A stretch of 64,000 bases of DNA, taken from Thermoguttaceae bacterium (GTDB lineage Bacteria > Planctomycetota > Planctomycetia > Pirellulales > Thermoguttaceae). The stretch spans positions 62,001-126,000 of the forward strand of contig JAFRFG010000036.1 in the NCBI GenBank assembly GCA_017434455.1. The letters are read 5' to 3'. This document shows, in pieces, positions 55,351-63,748 of this stretch; positions within the stretch are counted from its first letter, which is position 1; each line of letters begins with the position of its first letter. The notes below the pieces were generated by a model. The model had not been told where the DNA came from, did no database searches, and was given only the letters and a program-made list of their open reading frames with translations. The position numbers and the translations under genes were made by a program.

Positions 55351-56178
55351 TTACTTTTCGGCCGGCTCGGTGGCGGGCTCGGGAATCTCATGAAACACGC
55401 CGTCATACAGTTCGAACCAGCGCAGATCGATGGTCAGATTATCTTTTTGTCCCCGGCTGCGGCACACGAGGAACCGCGGCCGGCTCGGATCGTCTCCCTG
55501 GCGCGAGCCAGGAGCCAGATCGATCCCGGTAGAGACAACCTGTTCATACCGATCCAGCACGTTCATCTGACGGTCAACCCGAAGGGTGTTGTATTTCACC
55601 GCCCGGTCGTCTCGGTAGAAACCGAAAATGATCGAGTCGTTCCAAGCGACCGCCGTCTGGGTCCCGTAGGCGATCTTCGCGCCAAAGTCGACCTGGTGTT
55701 CCGCCACGAAGTTAAAGTCAGCGTCATACTCAACCACTCGGGCGGTGGAATGCTCTTCCTTGGGGGAGGGACCGCCGATGAAAAGATGATCGCCCAGGAA
55801 GGCAATCCCGTCGGTCCGGTGACTTTCGGCCAGATCGATCTTTCGAAGAAGGTTCAAGTCGGTGTCGTATTCGTACAGACCGATCCCCTCGTCGGAGGAC
55901 ATCGAAACGTAGAGTTTGCCGTCATGCAAGGCGGGATCTCCCGAATGCCAGGGGGCCTTGGTCCAGCACAGAAGCTTTCCCGTCCAGTCCACTTTGAAGA
56001 TCGCGTTGGCCGAGACAAGATAAATAGCGTCCTCATCGCAGCAGATCCCCTGGATGTGGGTCGCCGCGTTGGCGAACGCCTCGTCGCTGACCTCGATAGC
56101 GCGGGCGCGCGCTCCCCACAAAAGCGCGGTCAGCACCACAAGCGGCGTCAGGAAAAAGCGCGCGATTTTGCCGTTCAT
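55351..56178 (-). CDS. Secreted propeller-like protein of unknown function
   Basis: The 275-residue protein has a signal peptide (about 1-27, ending RARA) and propeller-like repeats (HIQGICCDEDAIYLVSANAI, HDGKLYVSMSSDEGIGLYEYD, GIAFLGDHLFIGG). No family is recognised with certainty. The ATG at 56178 follows AAAGG and a good promoter lies at 56300-56328. An open frame continues upstream but past the promoter, so it is not coding. Confidence 0.68.
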   Translation of the reverse strand: MNGKIARFFLTPLVVLTALLWGARARAIEVSDEAFANAATHIQGICCDEDAIYLVSANAIFKVDWTGKLLCWTKAPWHSGDPALHDGKLYVSMSSDEGIGLYEYDTDLNLLRKIDLAESHRTDGIAFLGDHLFIGGPSPKEEHSTARVVEYDADFNFVAEHQVDFGAKIAYGTQTAVAWNDSIIFGFYRDDRAVKYNTLRVDRQMNVLDRYEQVVSTGIDLAPGSRQGDDPSRPRFLVCRSRGQKDNLTIDLRWFELYDGVFHEIPEPATEPAEK

Positions 56179-56299
56179 GAAAAAACCTTTCGTTCGTTGT
56201 CGTTCTGATCGTTGGCTGGTCCTTTCAAGAAAGTCCGTGATCGAAAGCACCAATTCGAGAAAATGGAAACGGTGAAAAACGGGGCCGCCCACCAGTATT

Positions 56300-56328
56300 A
56301 TTGTAGTCCCTGTGTCTTTGCCAGGCAA
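56300..56328 (-). promoter_or_regulatory. Predicted sigma-70 promoter of the propeller-like gene
   Basis: On the minus strand TTGCCT, a 17-base spacer and TACAAT. The remainder of the 56179-56521 gap holds only the terminator described below. Confidence 0.6.
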
Positions 56329-56472
56329 CAAGAAACGGTTCTTAACCGGACAACTATCCTTTCCGCCGTGATCATCCCGACACGCTGCCGCCATCACCGG
56401 CCGGATGGCAAAAAACAAGAGGAAGAAAGAGAATCTCTTCCGGGGAACCGTACACTCCGCCGGCAAAACGCC

Positions 56473-56506
56473 AGCCCCCCGGCGGATTTCATGCCCGAGG
56501 GGGGCT
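56473..56506 (-). terminator. Terminator of the leftward sulfur operon
   Basis: AGCCCCCC pairs with GGGGGGCT around a further short stem; the minus-strand continuation GGCGTTTTG is moderately T-rich. It lies 16 bases past the MetY-CysK stop. Confidence 0.6.
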
Positions 56507-56521
56507 TCTTGCGAACGGTCC

Positions 56522-58714
56522 TTACTCGGAGAAAAGTCCCGTGGAGAGATAGCGGTCTCCGGTATCCGGGAGCAGGGCCACAATCGTCTTGCCCTTGAAT
56601 TCATCTCGGGCGGCGAGCTTCACGGCCGCGGCCAGGGCCGCGCCGGAGGAAATCCCCACCAGTACCCCTTCGGTTCGCGCGAACTGGCGTCCGTATTTGA
56701 AAGCGTCCTCATTGGAGATGGGGAGCACCTCATCGTAGACGCTTGTGTCCAAGGTTTCAGGCACAAAGCCCGCGCCAATACCCTGGATTTTGTGAGGCCC
56801 CACCTTGCCCTGGCTCAGTACCGGAGACGACAGTGGCTCCACGGCGATGATCTTCACCGACCGTTTCTGGCGCTTGAGGTAACGGCCCACTCCCGTCAAG
56901 GTTCCGCCCGTGCCGACCCCGGCGACAAACAGATCCACTTCCCCGTCCGTATCCCGCCAGATTTCCGGCCCGGTGGTTGCCTCATGGGCGGCGGGATTGG
57001 CCTGGTTCGTGAACTGCGAGGGGATAAAGGCGTTGGGTGTCTCTTTGGCGATCTCTTCCGCCTTGGCGATCGCGCCTTTCATTCCTTTGTACCCCTCCGT
57101 GAGAACAATCTCCGCGCCGTACGCCTTCAAGAGATTCCGCCGTTCCACGCTCATCGTTTCCGGCATGGTGAGAATGGTCCGATAACCGCGGGCAGCCGCC
57201 ACGCTGGCCAGGCCGATGCCGGTATTGCCGCTGGTAGGTTCCACAATGACGGAACCTTCCTTGAGTTTTCCCTCCTGTTCGGCCTTTTCGATCATGGCCT
57301 TGGCGATGCGATCCTTGACGCTCCCGGCGGGGTTGAAGAATTCCAGCTTAACGAGGAGGTTTGCTTCCACCGCGTTCGCTTTCTCGAAATTCACCGCCCT
57401 CAGAAGCGGCGTACCGCCGATGAGTTCCGTAACGCTTTTATAGATCTTTGGCTTCGACACAGCATCCTCTTGTTTTTCAGAAATCTGGCTTTTTTCCAAG
57501 GCCTGCTCAAAATCATCGAGCAAGTCATCTTTGTCTTCGATCCCCACACTGACCCGCACAAGGTCGTCCGTGACACCCGCCCGTGCCTTTTCCTCCTCGC
57601 TGGCGTGAAGATAGATTGTTGACCACGGGTGGATGACCAGCGTTCGGGCATCCCCGATATTAGAGACATTCAGCGCCAGGGAAAGGTGATTGATAAAACG
57701 AAAGGCCCTTTCCTGACTTCCCAAACGCAGCGTCAGCATCGTGCCGTAACGGCCCGAAAACTGCCGTCGGGCGAGCTCATGTCCGGGGTGATCCGGCAGA
57801 CCCGGATAATTCACCGTCACGGTATCTTTCGATCTTAAGTAGTTTGCCAGAGCCATGGCGTTTTCACAAGCGCGTTCCATTCGCAGCGCCAGGGTATCCA
57901 ATCCAATGCCTGTCAGGTAGGCGTTGAAAGGGGACAAAGAACTGCCATAATCGGTTCTCATACACGCGCCGAGGCGCGCCAGATAACTCATGGCCCCGAA
58001 AGCGGAAAACTCTTTGAGCTTAGGAAACTTTTCGGCATTCCAGGGGAATTTTCCCACCACCACGATACCGCCGACCGAGTTCCCATTGCCATTGATGGCC
58101 TTCGACGTGGAATGAATCACCACATCCGCGCCAAGGGACAACGGCCTGACGAGATAGGGCGTTGTTACCGTATTGTCCACAAACAGCGGCAATCCATGGG
58201 TATGCGCCACTTCCGCCAAGGCCCCGATATCGGCGACATCCAGCTTGGGATTGCCGAGGGTCTCCGTATAGATCAGTTTTGTCTTCTCCGTAAGACAGGC
58301 GGCGAAGGCATCCGGGTGGTTTTCTTCCGCGTAACGAACGTGAACACCGTAGGACGCGAGATCCCGAAACAAAGAGCTTGTCCCCCCGAACAGGGAGCCG
58401 CTGGCCACGATCTCATCACCGGCTCCCACAATGTTCATCACAGACATGGAAACCGCCGCCATGCCGGAGGCGAAGGACAATGCCCCCACCCCTTCTTCCA
58501 AAGCCGCGAGCCGCCGCTCAAAGAGGGTCAGCGTCGGATTGCCTACGCGGGTATAGACAAAGCCGGGCTTTCTCCCCGTAAAAATCTTTGCCATATTCTC
58601 CGCCGTTTCCTGGGCAAAAGCCGTCGTTTGGCAGATGGACGCGGTGGTGGCGCCGGTCGTCTTGTCCGGCGGAAACGCCTCATGGAGAAGTCTGGTCGCA
58701 AACCGATGTCTCAT
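56522..58714 (-). CDS. MetY-CysK fusion: O-acetylhomoserine sulfhydrylase / cysteine synthase
   Basis: One uninterrupted 730-residue frame joins two PLP enzymes of different folds. Residues 1-408 are a type I Cys/Met-metabolism enzyme (PLP Lys205 in [28 protein letters not shown]) of the MetY type. A short charged linker (about 408-422) leads to a fold-type II cysteine synthase at 423-730 (PLP Lys467 in [35 protein letters not shown]). It can supply homocysteine and cysteine from the same sulfur source. Last gene of the leftward operon, overlapping the TusA-like gene by 4 bases. Less GC-biased codon use than the flanking chromosome. Confidence 0.92.
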   Translation of the reverse strand: MRHRFATRLLHEAFPPDKTTGATTASICQTTAFAQETAENMAKIFTGRKPGFVYTRVGNPTLTLFERRLAALEEGVGALSFASGMAAVSMSVMNIVGAGDEIVASGSLFGGTSSLFRDLASYGVHVRYAEENHPDAFAACLTEKTKLIYTETLGNPKLDVADIGALAEVAHTHGLPLFVDNTVTTPYLVRPLSLGADVVIHSTSKAINGNGNSVGGIVVVGKFPWNAEKFPKLKEFSAFGAMSYLARLGACMRTDYGSSLSPFNAYLTGIGLDTLALRMERACENAMALANYLRSKDTVTVNYPGLPDHPGHELARRQFSGRYGTMLTLRLGSQERAFRFINHLSLALNVSNIGDARTLVIHPWSTIYLHASEEEKARAGVTDDLVRVSVGIEDKDDLLDDFEQALEKSQISEKQEDAVSKPKIYKSVTELIGGTPLLRAVNFEKANAVEANLLVKLEFFNPAGSVKDRIAKAMIEKAEQEGKLKEGSVIVEPTSGNTGIGLASVAAARGYRTILTMPETMSVERRNLLKAYGAEIVLTEGYKGMKGAIAKAEEIAKETPNAFIPSQFTNQANPAAHEATTGPEIWRDTDGEVDLFVAGVGTGGTLTGVGRYLKRQKRSVKIIAVEPLSSPVLSQGKVGPHKIQGIGAGFVPETLDTSVYDEVLPISNEDAFKYGRQFARTEGVLVGISSGAALAAAVKLAARDEFKGKTIVALLPDTGDRYLSTGLFSE

Positions 58715-58956
58715 GGAAGATCGCCTTTTTCCACAAAGAGGGTATAGGTTCCATCCTCGTTCCGGGTGAGTTCCAGCACCTTATTCCCCTCTTCCTTGAG
58801 ACTGCGGGGGACATTCTCAACAGGTTCACCCCCGTTGAGACGCACCTCCAGAATTTCACCGTCCTCCATCTCCTCCAAGGTGATCTTCGTCTTGACGAAA
58901 GTGATGGGACAGACCAGATCCGTGATGTCGATGAATTTATTGGCTTGAATGCTCAT
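58711..58956 (-). CDS. TusA-like sulfur carrier protein
   Basis: The 81-residue protein has the TusA/SirA/YeeD fold signature with the Cys-Pro motif at Cys16 ([12 protein letters not shown]) and a C-terminal EGDL-type end. The Cys usually carries a persulfide, so it may feed sulfur to the carrier/E1 proteins of the operon. Its stop overlaps the MetY-CysK start (ATGA), indicating tight coupling. Confidence 0.9.
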   Translation of the reverse strand: MSIQANKFIDITDLVCPITFVKTKITLEEMEDGEILEVRLNGGEPVENVPRSLKEEGNKVLELTRNEDGTYTLFVEKGDLP

Positions 58957-58987
58957 ACCGCAAACCCCTCCTCAATCTGACGCTTCA

Positions 58988-59422
58988 TCAGAGAATCGTC
59001 AGTTCCTCTTTTGTGACGTTTTTATCGCCGTCAATCCGAAAACTGTTCAGTACCGGTTCCTCCCCGGCCAGGGAGAGAATCAGATAACTGGCACTGGTAT
59101 CATAGGCCAGCCGCTTATCTTCCTCCGATGGCCGGGAGGGAGTCGCCGGGTGACTGTGGAAATTGCCCAACAGTCCGATTCCCCTCGACCGCATATCCTT
59201 GACCGCCGCAAACTGCTCATTGGGATCCATCGAAAAATGCTCGGCACTGGCATCCGTGTTTGTCAACAGGTAAACCTTCTCCACCGTCCGGATCTCTGTG
59301 TCACCGGAAGGACCGGTTTCGTGCCGCGAACGGCCGGCGATCAGGCCGCACGCCTCCAGGGGGGCGTGCTTTTGGGCATGTGCCACGATGGAATCGTACT
59401 GCTGCTTTGTCAAAATGATCAC
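58988..59422 (-). CDS. JAMM-type metalloprotease of the Mec+/HcyD group
   Basis: The 144-residue protein has a complete JAMM zinc site: Glu23 (PLEACG), His89 and His91 (FHSHP), Ser99 and Asp102 (SEED). This is the M67 deubiquitinase-like fold. In M. tuberculosis Mec+ removes cysteine from CysO; in Wolinella HcyD trims the tail of a ThiS-like carrier. Here the probable substrate is the masked Gly-Gly-Gly-Ser-Arg end of the ThiS-like protein in the same operon, and perhaps the internal Gly-Gly of the CysO-MoeZ-like fusion. This assignment is from context. Confidence 0.9.
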   Translation of the reverse strand: MIILTKQQYDSIVAHAQKHAPLEACGLIAGRSRHETGPSGDTEIRTVEKVYLLTNTDASAEHFSMDPNEQFAAVKDMRSRGIGLLGNFHSHPATPSRPSEEDKRLAYDTSASYLILSLAGEEPVLNSFRIDGDKNVTKEELTIL

Positions 59423-59439
59423 AGAATCACCCGGTTCCC

Positions 59440-60252
59440 TTATTTGCCAAACTCACAGGTCGGCTTCTCATAATCAAACAGCTGCGTGATGGACGGATGT
59501 TCCCCGCATACGGCGCAGTCGCCGCTGCGGGGCAGCTTGACCTTGCGGAAAGTCATGGAGAGGGCATCATAGGTCAAAAGATAACCCGTCAGCAGCTCCC
59601 CCACTCCTAAGATGTACTTAAGAGCTTCGGTGGCCTGCAGCGTGCCCAGAATACCGCCCATCACTCCCAAGACCCCCGCCTGACGGCAAGTGGGAACGGC
59701 ATCCTTCGGCGGCGGCTCCCTGAACACGCACCGGTAGCATGGCCCGGCGTCCGGAACATAGGTCATCGTCTGCCCCTGAAAGCGGATAATACCCGCGTGC
59801 GAAAAAGGTTTTCGCAGCATGACACAGGCATCGTTGATGAGGAACTTCGCCGGGAAATTGTCCGTGCCGTCCAGTATGAAGTCATACTCCTGGTCGCGGA
59901 TAATGTCTTTGATGTTCGCGGCCGTCACCAACTCGTTATAAGTATATACTTTAACGTCAGGATTCATGGCCGCAATAGTTTCCCTGCCGGAATCTACCTT
60001 TGCTTTGCCCACATCCTGTGACTGATGGATGATCTGCCGCTGAAGGTTCGACAGATCGACCACATCGAAGTCGACCAATCCGATGGTTCCGACCCCCGCC
60101 GCGGCCAGATACATGGCCGCGGGCGCTCCCAGGCCGCCGGTGCCGATCACCAACACCTTGCCGGAGAGAATCTTTTCCTGCCCTTTCCCGCCTACCTGTT
60201 TTAAAATGATGTGGCGGGAGTAGCGTTCCAGCTGTTCATTGGAAAGACTCAT
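59440..60252 (-). CDS. E1-like (ThiF/MoeB/HcyF) sulfur-carrier activating enzyme
   Basis: The 270-residue protein has the adenylating Rossmann motif GTGGLG at 37-42, the R-x-x-R-containing LSNLQRQIIH, GTDNFPAKFLIND, a zinc site of Cys172, Cys175, Cys246 and Cys249, and a candidate catalytic Cys189 (PTCRQAG). It lacks a rhodanese domain. It should adenylate the C-terminal Gly of the ThiS-like protein upstream, whose gene it overlaps by 4 bases, leading to a thiocarboxylate. Confidence 0.93.
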   Translation of the reverse strand: MSLSNEQLERYSRHIILKQVGGKGQEKILSGKVLVIGTGGLGAPAAMYLAAAGVGTIGLVDFDVVDLSNLQRQIIHQSQDVGKAKVDSGRETIAAMNPDVKVYTYNELVTAANIKDIIRDQEYDFILDGTDNFPAKFLINDACVMLRKPFSHAGIIRFQGQTMTYVPDAGPCYRCVFREPPPKDAVPTCRQAGVLGVMGGILGTLQATEALKYILGVGELLTGYLLTYDALSMTFRKVKLPRSGDCAVCGEHPSITQLFDYEKPTCEFGK

Positions 60253-60458
60253 CGGCTGCCTCCTCCCATAAAGTAGAGGAACTCGATGGTGTCGCCCTCC
60301 GACACTACGGTCTCCTCGAATTTGTCGCGCTCTACAAACTGACCGTTCTTTTGAACCGTCACGTAATCCGGCTGCTCCGCCTTGGCAAGCACCAAGAGCT
60401 CCTTGATGTTCACCGGCTTATCCAGCACCAGTTCCTCCCCATTGACTTGGACTTTCAT
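60249..60458 (-). CDS. ThiS-like sulfur carrier with masked C-terminus
   Basis: The 69-residue beta-grasp protein ends FMGGGSR, so the Gly-Gly(-Gly) tail is followed by Ser68-Arg69 and must be trimmed before it can be adenylated. The rest (MKVQVNGEELVLDKPVNIKE, VVSEGDTIEFLYF) fits the ThiS family. It is first in the leftward operon; GGAGG precedes the ATG. Thiamine genes are absent, so a role in amino-acid sulfur transfer is more likely than in thiazole synthesis. Confidence 0.9.
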   Translation of the reverse strand: MKVQVNGEELVLDKPVNIKELLVLAKAEQPDYVTVQKNGQFVERDKFEETVVSEGDTIEFLYFMGGGSR

Positions 60459-60482
60459 ATAGCACCCTCCTATTTCATACTT

Positions 60483-60494
60483 AACATATATGTT
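60483..60494. promoter_or_regulatory. Palindromic operator candidate of the leftward sulfur operon
   Basis: AACATATATGTT is a perfect 12-base palindrome between the predicted transcription start and the ribosome-binding site, where a repressor could act. A related ACATATATGT occurs at 60970-60979. Confidence 0.55.
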
Positions 60495-60512
60495 CTTATG
60501 AACTATGCCATC

Positions 60513-60540
60513 ATTATATACGACTATACCCCCTTGTCAA
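60513..60540 (-). promoter_or_regulatory. Consensus sigma-70 promoter of the leftward sulfur operon
   Basis: On the minus strand TTGACA and TATAAT match consensus perfectly with a 16-base spacer, about 55 bases before the ThiS-like start. Confidence 0.8.
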
Positions 60541-61223
60541 CAACCTTTTCCCCCATAACACGCCGAATTTTGGCTTTTTCATAACAATATGCGGTGAACA
60601 AACACAGAACACAGGAAAACACGGCGCGTTGGGCGGGAACATCTCACCGCATTGACCCGCGGCGAGGGGAAAAACCAAGACGTCCCCCTAAATGAACGCG
60701 CGCGGCACACGCCTCCGTGTCATTGTAACCCTCGTCTCCTGTCTGCCCAATACGAATAGGCTTCTCGTTTTGCATAGAATCAAGCCCGCAATGATCGACG
60801 CGATGTTCTGAAGCCCTCACCAAAGAACTCCCCTTCGGGTCCTCGAGGAGCATAACGATGCGATTCGACTCAGGGGGTGATCTCAAGAGCCAGATGGGAA
60901 TCGATCGGGCCACCAACCCCCTTTCCCAAGCGACACAAGCGAGCTGCGAGGCGGCTTATATACATGCCGACATATATGTAATTAGTCTGTTTTCGGTCAT
61001 ACGGCAGGACAAATCAAGGGATTATCGGGGGTAATCGGGGAAAATGGGCAATCTCCGCAGCTGAGTTTCTCACACAGGGGAATCTGCGGCGGACAGACGT
61101 TAAGGAAGAAATTTACGCGTTTAGATCCCGGACATAACGAGCGAAACAGTCTAGAAATACCGGGCTCTGGGTGTTTCCCTAAGATTTTTCACGGAAAAAT
61201 CTTGAAAAGTGCGTACGCCTCCC
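60541..61223. other. Long AT-richer intergenic region between the sulfur operons
   Basis: No gene is recognised. A 90-codon minus-strand frame at 60644-60916 (with WLLRSPPESNRIVMLLEDP) has no assignable family, no good ribosome-binding site and no link to neighbours, so it is left uncalled, but it may be the relic of an older gene or mobile element. The hairpin AAGATTTTTCACGGAAAAATCTT (about 61181-61203, shown as AGATTTTT/AAAAATCT) lies just before the rightward promoter and may be a terminator of something incoming or an upstream element. Confidence 0.4.
60970..60979. promoter_or_regulatory. Second ATATAT-centred palindrome
   Basis: ACATATATGT repeats the core of the operator candidate at 60483-60494. 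It lies in the middle of the intergenic region. Confidence 0.4.
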
Positions 61224-61252
61224 TTGACAGGTTTGGGACGGCGGTTTATGAT
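61224..61252 (+). promoter_or_regulatory. Near-consensus sigma-70 promoter of the rightward sulfur operon
   Basis: TTGACA, a 17-base spacer and TATGAT, 59 bases upstream of the CysM-like start. An imperfect inverted repeat CATATATA/GATATATG (61267-61292) follows at the place expected for a repressor site. Confidence 0.78.
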
Positions 61253-61310
61253 AGGGCAAGTTAATTCATATATAATTCGTATGTGATATATGTGAGAAAG
61301 CGTGTTGACT

Positions 61311-62228
61311 ATGAACATTTTCGATGCCGTAGGAAATACGCCCCTCTTCCGCCTGCGACAAGTCTATAAGGAGGAACGAGGCATCCGCGTCTATGGCAAG
61401 GGGGAGTTCCTGAACCCCAGCGGTTCGGTGAAGGACCGGGCGGCCAGAGCGATGCTCCTAGACGGACTGAGCAGCGGCGCCCTGAAGCCCGGTATGGAGA
61501 TACTCGACGCCACCAGCGGCAGTACCGGCATTGCCTACTCCATGATGGCGGCGCAGCTTGACTGCCGCGTGGTCCTCTGCATGCCCGCGAACGTCAACAG
61601 GGAACGCAAACAGATTGTGAAGGCCTACGGGGGAAGAATTATCGAGACCCATCCCTTGGAAGGACCGGAAGGGGCGCTGCAAACAGCCACCCGAATGGCC
61701 GCCGAACAGCCGGGGCGGTATTTCTACCCGGATCAGTATAACAACGACCAAAACTGGCGGGCGCACTACCAGACCACCGCCGAGGAGATATGGGAGCAGA
61801 CGGGAGGGACCGTCACTCACTTCGTGTCGGGGACGGGAACGTCGGGGACCTTTGTGGGAACCTTGCGCCGCCTCAAGGAACGGAATCCCAACATCCGCGG
61901 CGTGCTCATGCAGCCGGATTCCCCCTTTCATGGCTTGGAGGGGTTAAGGCACATCGGCACGGCGACACAGCGCGGTTTTTTTGATCCGCGCCTGGCGGAT
62001 ATGGAAATCGCCGTCGATACGGAGGCGGCCTATGCCATGACCCGCCGCCTGGCCAAAGAGGAAGGCCTTTTGGTCGGTATCAGCGCCGCCGCCAATGTGC
62101 TGGCGGCTGTTGAGACGGCAAAACAAGCGCCGGCCGACTCGGTCATCGTGACCGTTCTGTGTGACAGCGGGACACGCTATCTGGATGAGCCGGTTTGGCA
62201 AGACGCTATCGACAAAGGAGACAATTGA
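61311..62228 (+). CDS. cysM: CysM-like cysteine synthase
   Basis: The 305-residue PLP fold-type II enzyme has Lys41 (NPSGSVKDR), the PLP-phosphate loop SGSTGIAYS and GTGTSGTFVG. Its similarity and context, next to a CysO-like carrier, point to the CysO-dependent CysM group of M. tuberculosis, which uses O-phosphoserine and a protein thiocarboxylate; plain sulfide use is also possible. ATG at 61311 is chosen, 10 bases after GAGAAAG; GTG at 61302 and TTG at 61305 are alternatives. It starts the rightward operon and ends one base before the next ATG. Confidence 0.9.
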   Translation: MNIFDAVGNTPLFRLRQVYKEERGIRVYGKGEFLNPSGSVKDRAARAMLLDGLSSGALKPGMEILDATSGSTGIAYSMMAAQLDCRVVLCMPANVNRERKQIVKAYGGRIIETHPLEGPEGALQTATRMAAEQPGRYFYPDQYNNDQNWRAHYQTTAEEIWEQTGGTVTHFVSGTGTSGTFVGTLRRLKERNPNIRGVLMQPDSPFHGLEGLRHIGTATQRGFFDPRLADMEIAVDTEAAYAMTRRLAKEEGLLVGISAAANVLAAVETAKQAPADSVIVTVLCDSGTRYLDEPVWQDAIDKGDN

Positions 62229-62229
62229 T

Positions 62230-63684
62230 ATGGCAGCGACAGTACTCATTCCCACAACACTGCGCGGTTTCACAGGGAATCGGTCGGAACTTGCTCTTGC
62301 CGGTTCAACGGTGGCGCAGGTTCTGGATGCCCTGGTAAAAGAATGCCCGGAGACGAAAACGGCGCTTTTCGACGGCGAGGGGAAACTGCGTTCCTTTGTG
62401 AACGTATTCGTGGACGGCAGAAATATCAAAGAACTGGCGGGCTTTGAAACCGAAGTCAAAGACGGAACGGAGATCATGCTTATTCCCGCCATCGCCGGTG
62501 GCTCCGGCAGGAAAAGTGTGTTAGGGGAACGGGAAGGCGAAAAGTTATCCAATGACGAAATATCCCGCTACAGCCGCCATCTGCTCTTAAAAGAGGTTGG
62601 CCTCAAGGGACAGCTGCGGCTCAAAGCAGCCAAAGTACTGATCGTCGGTCTGGGCGGCCTCGGGACGCCCTTGGCGCAATACCTGGCGGCGGCGGGGGTC
62701 GGAACGATCGGCCTTGTGGACTATGACGACGTGGAGGCCTCCAATCTGCAGCGTCAGGTTATCCATCGCACCCGCGATGTGGGCCGTCCCAAAGTCGCTT
62801 CGGCGAAAGAGGCCGTGAAGAATATCAATCCCTTGGTGAAGACCGAGGCGTACAACCTGCGGCTCACGGCCGAAAACGCCCTGGACCTCATCGGGGAATA
62901 CGATGTTGTCGCGGACGCGACAGACAACTACAAAAGCCGTTACCTCATCAATGACGCCTGCGCGCTTCTGGGAAAACCGGATGTGTTCGGCGCCATGTAC
63001 CAGTTCGAGGGACAGGCGTCGGTCTTTTACGCCAAGGAAGGACCTTGTTATCGCTGTGTCTACCCTTCCCCGCCCCCGCCGGGACTGGTTCCCTCCTGCG
63101 CCCAAGGGGGTGTGGTCGGGGTACTCCCCGGCATTATGGGCACCATCCAGGCCAATGAGGTCATTAAACTCATCGTCGGAGGCGGAGAACCCTTGATCGG
63201 GCGGCTGCTGGTATTTGATGCCTGGAGAATGAAGTTCCGGGAGTTGAAAATCGCCAAACAGAAGGAATGCCCGCTTTGCGGAAAGAAGCCGGCCATTGCG
63301 CAGCTCGCCGAGTACGACTACGACGAGTTCTGCGGCCTGCGGCAGGAAGAAAAGGAAGAGCCCATCCTGGGGCTGGAGGCCAAGGAACTGAAACGGCGCA
63401 TGGACGACGGGGATCCCCTGACCATCGTGGATATCCGTGAGCCCCATGAGAGGGCCATTGTTAAGTTTCCTAAGGCCGTGGTCATCCCTATCGGGCAGCT
63501 GGCCCGCCGGCAGAACGAGCTGAACCCCAAGGTGGACACGGTATTCATCTGCAAGGAAGGAAAACGAAGTATCCTCGCGATTCGCACCTTGCGGGAGGCG
63601 GGCTACCAGGGCCCTATGTTTAATCTGAAAGACGGTATCAATACCTGGGCCAGGGATGTCGACAGATCGCTGCCCCAGTATTGA
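62230..63684 (+). CDS. CysO-MoeZ-like triple fusion: sulfur carrier, E1 activating domain, rhodanese
   Basis: A single 484-residue frame contains three modules. Residues 1-91 are a CysO-like beta-grasp carrier, from VLIPTTLRGFTG to the end LIPAIAGG (Gly90-Gly91), matching the M. tuberculosis CysO plan in which the protein ends there. It runs on into an E1 domain (GLGGLG 140-145, candidate catalytic Cys290, zinc Cys273, 276, 347, 350) and a C-terminal rhodanese with active Cys441 (FICKEGKRS), as in MoeZ. The carrier's Gly-Gly is internal, so it must be cut free before activation. AAGGAG precedes the ATG. An upstream extension overlaps CysM and is not used. Confidence 0.93.
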   Translation: MAATVLIPTTLRGFTGNRSELALAGSTVAQVLDALVKECPETKTALFDGEGKLRSFVNVFVDGRNIKELAGFETEVKDGTEIMLIPAIAGGSGRKSVLGEREGEKLSNDEISRYSRHLLLKEVGLKGQLRLKAAKVLIVGLGGLGTPLAQYLAAAGVGTIGLVDYDDVEASNLQRQVIHRTRDVGRPKVASAKEAVKNINPLVKTEAYNLRLTAENALDLIGEYDVVADATDNYKSRYLINDACALLGKPDVFGAMYQFEGQASVFYAKEGPCYRCVYPSPPPPGLVPSCAQGGVVGVLPGIMGTIQANEVIKLIVGGGEPLIGRLLVFDAWRMKFRELKIAKQKECPLCGKKPAIAQLAEYDYDEFCGLRQEEKEEPILGLEAKELKRRMDDGDPLTIVDIREPHERAIVKFPKAVVIPIGQLARRQNELNPKVDTVFICKEGKRSILAIRTLREAGYQGPMFNLKDGINTWARDVDRSLPQY

Positions 63685-63748
63685 CATAGTTTGCGGTTCT
63701 TAAGCGGTTTAGGAACTGCGGTTCGAAAGTTTTTAGGAGGTATCGAGT

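Noticed and set aside
60249..60458. Thiamine biosynthesis role for the ThiS-like carrier
   Set aside because: No thiazole synthesis genes are adjacent, while JAMM, TusA and MetY-CysK genes are; amino-acid sulfur transfer fits better.
60644..60916. 90-codon minus-strand frame between the two sulfur operons
   Set aside because: No family is recognised, no convincing ribosome-binding site precedes it, and it lies within a control region. It could be a relic; not called as a gene.
63690..63740. Terminator before the encapsulin gene
   Set aside because: GGTTC/GAACT pairing is imperfect, and the T-rich stretch after it overlaps the ribosome-binding region; read-through from the operon is more likely.
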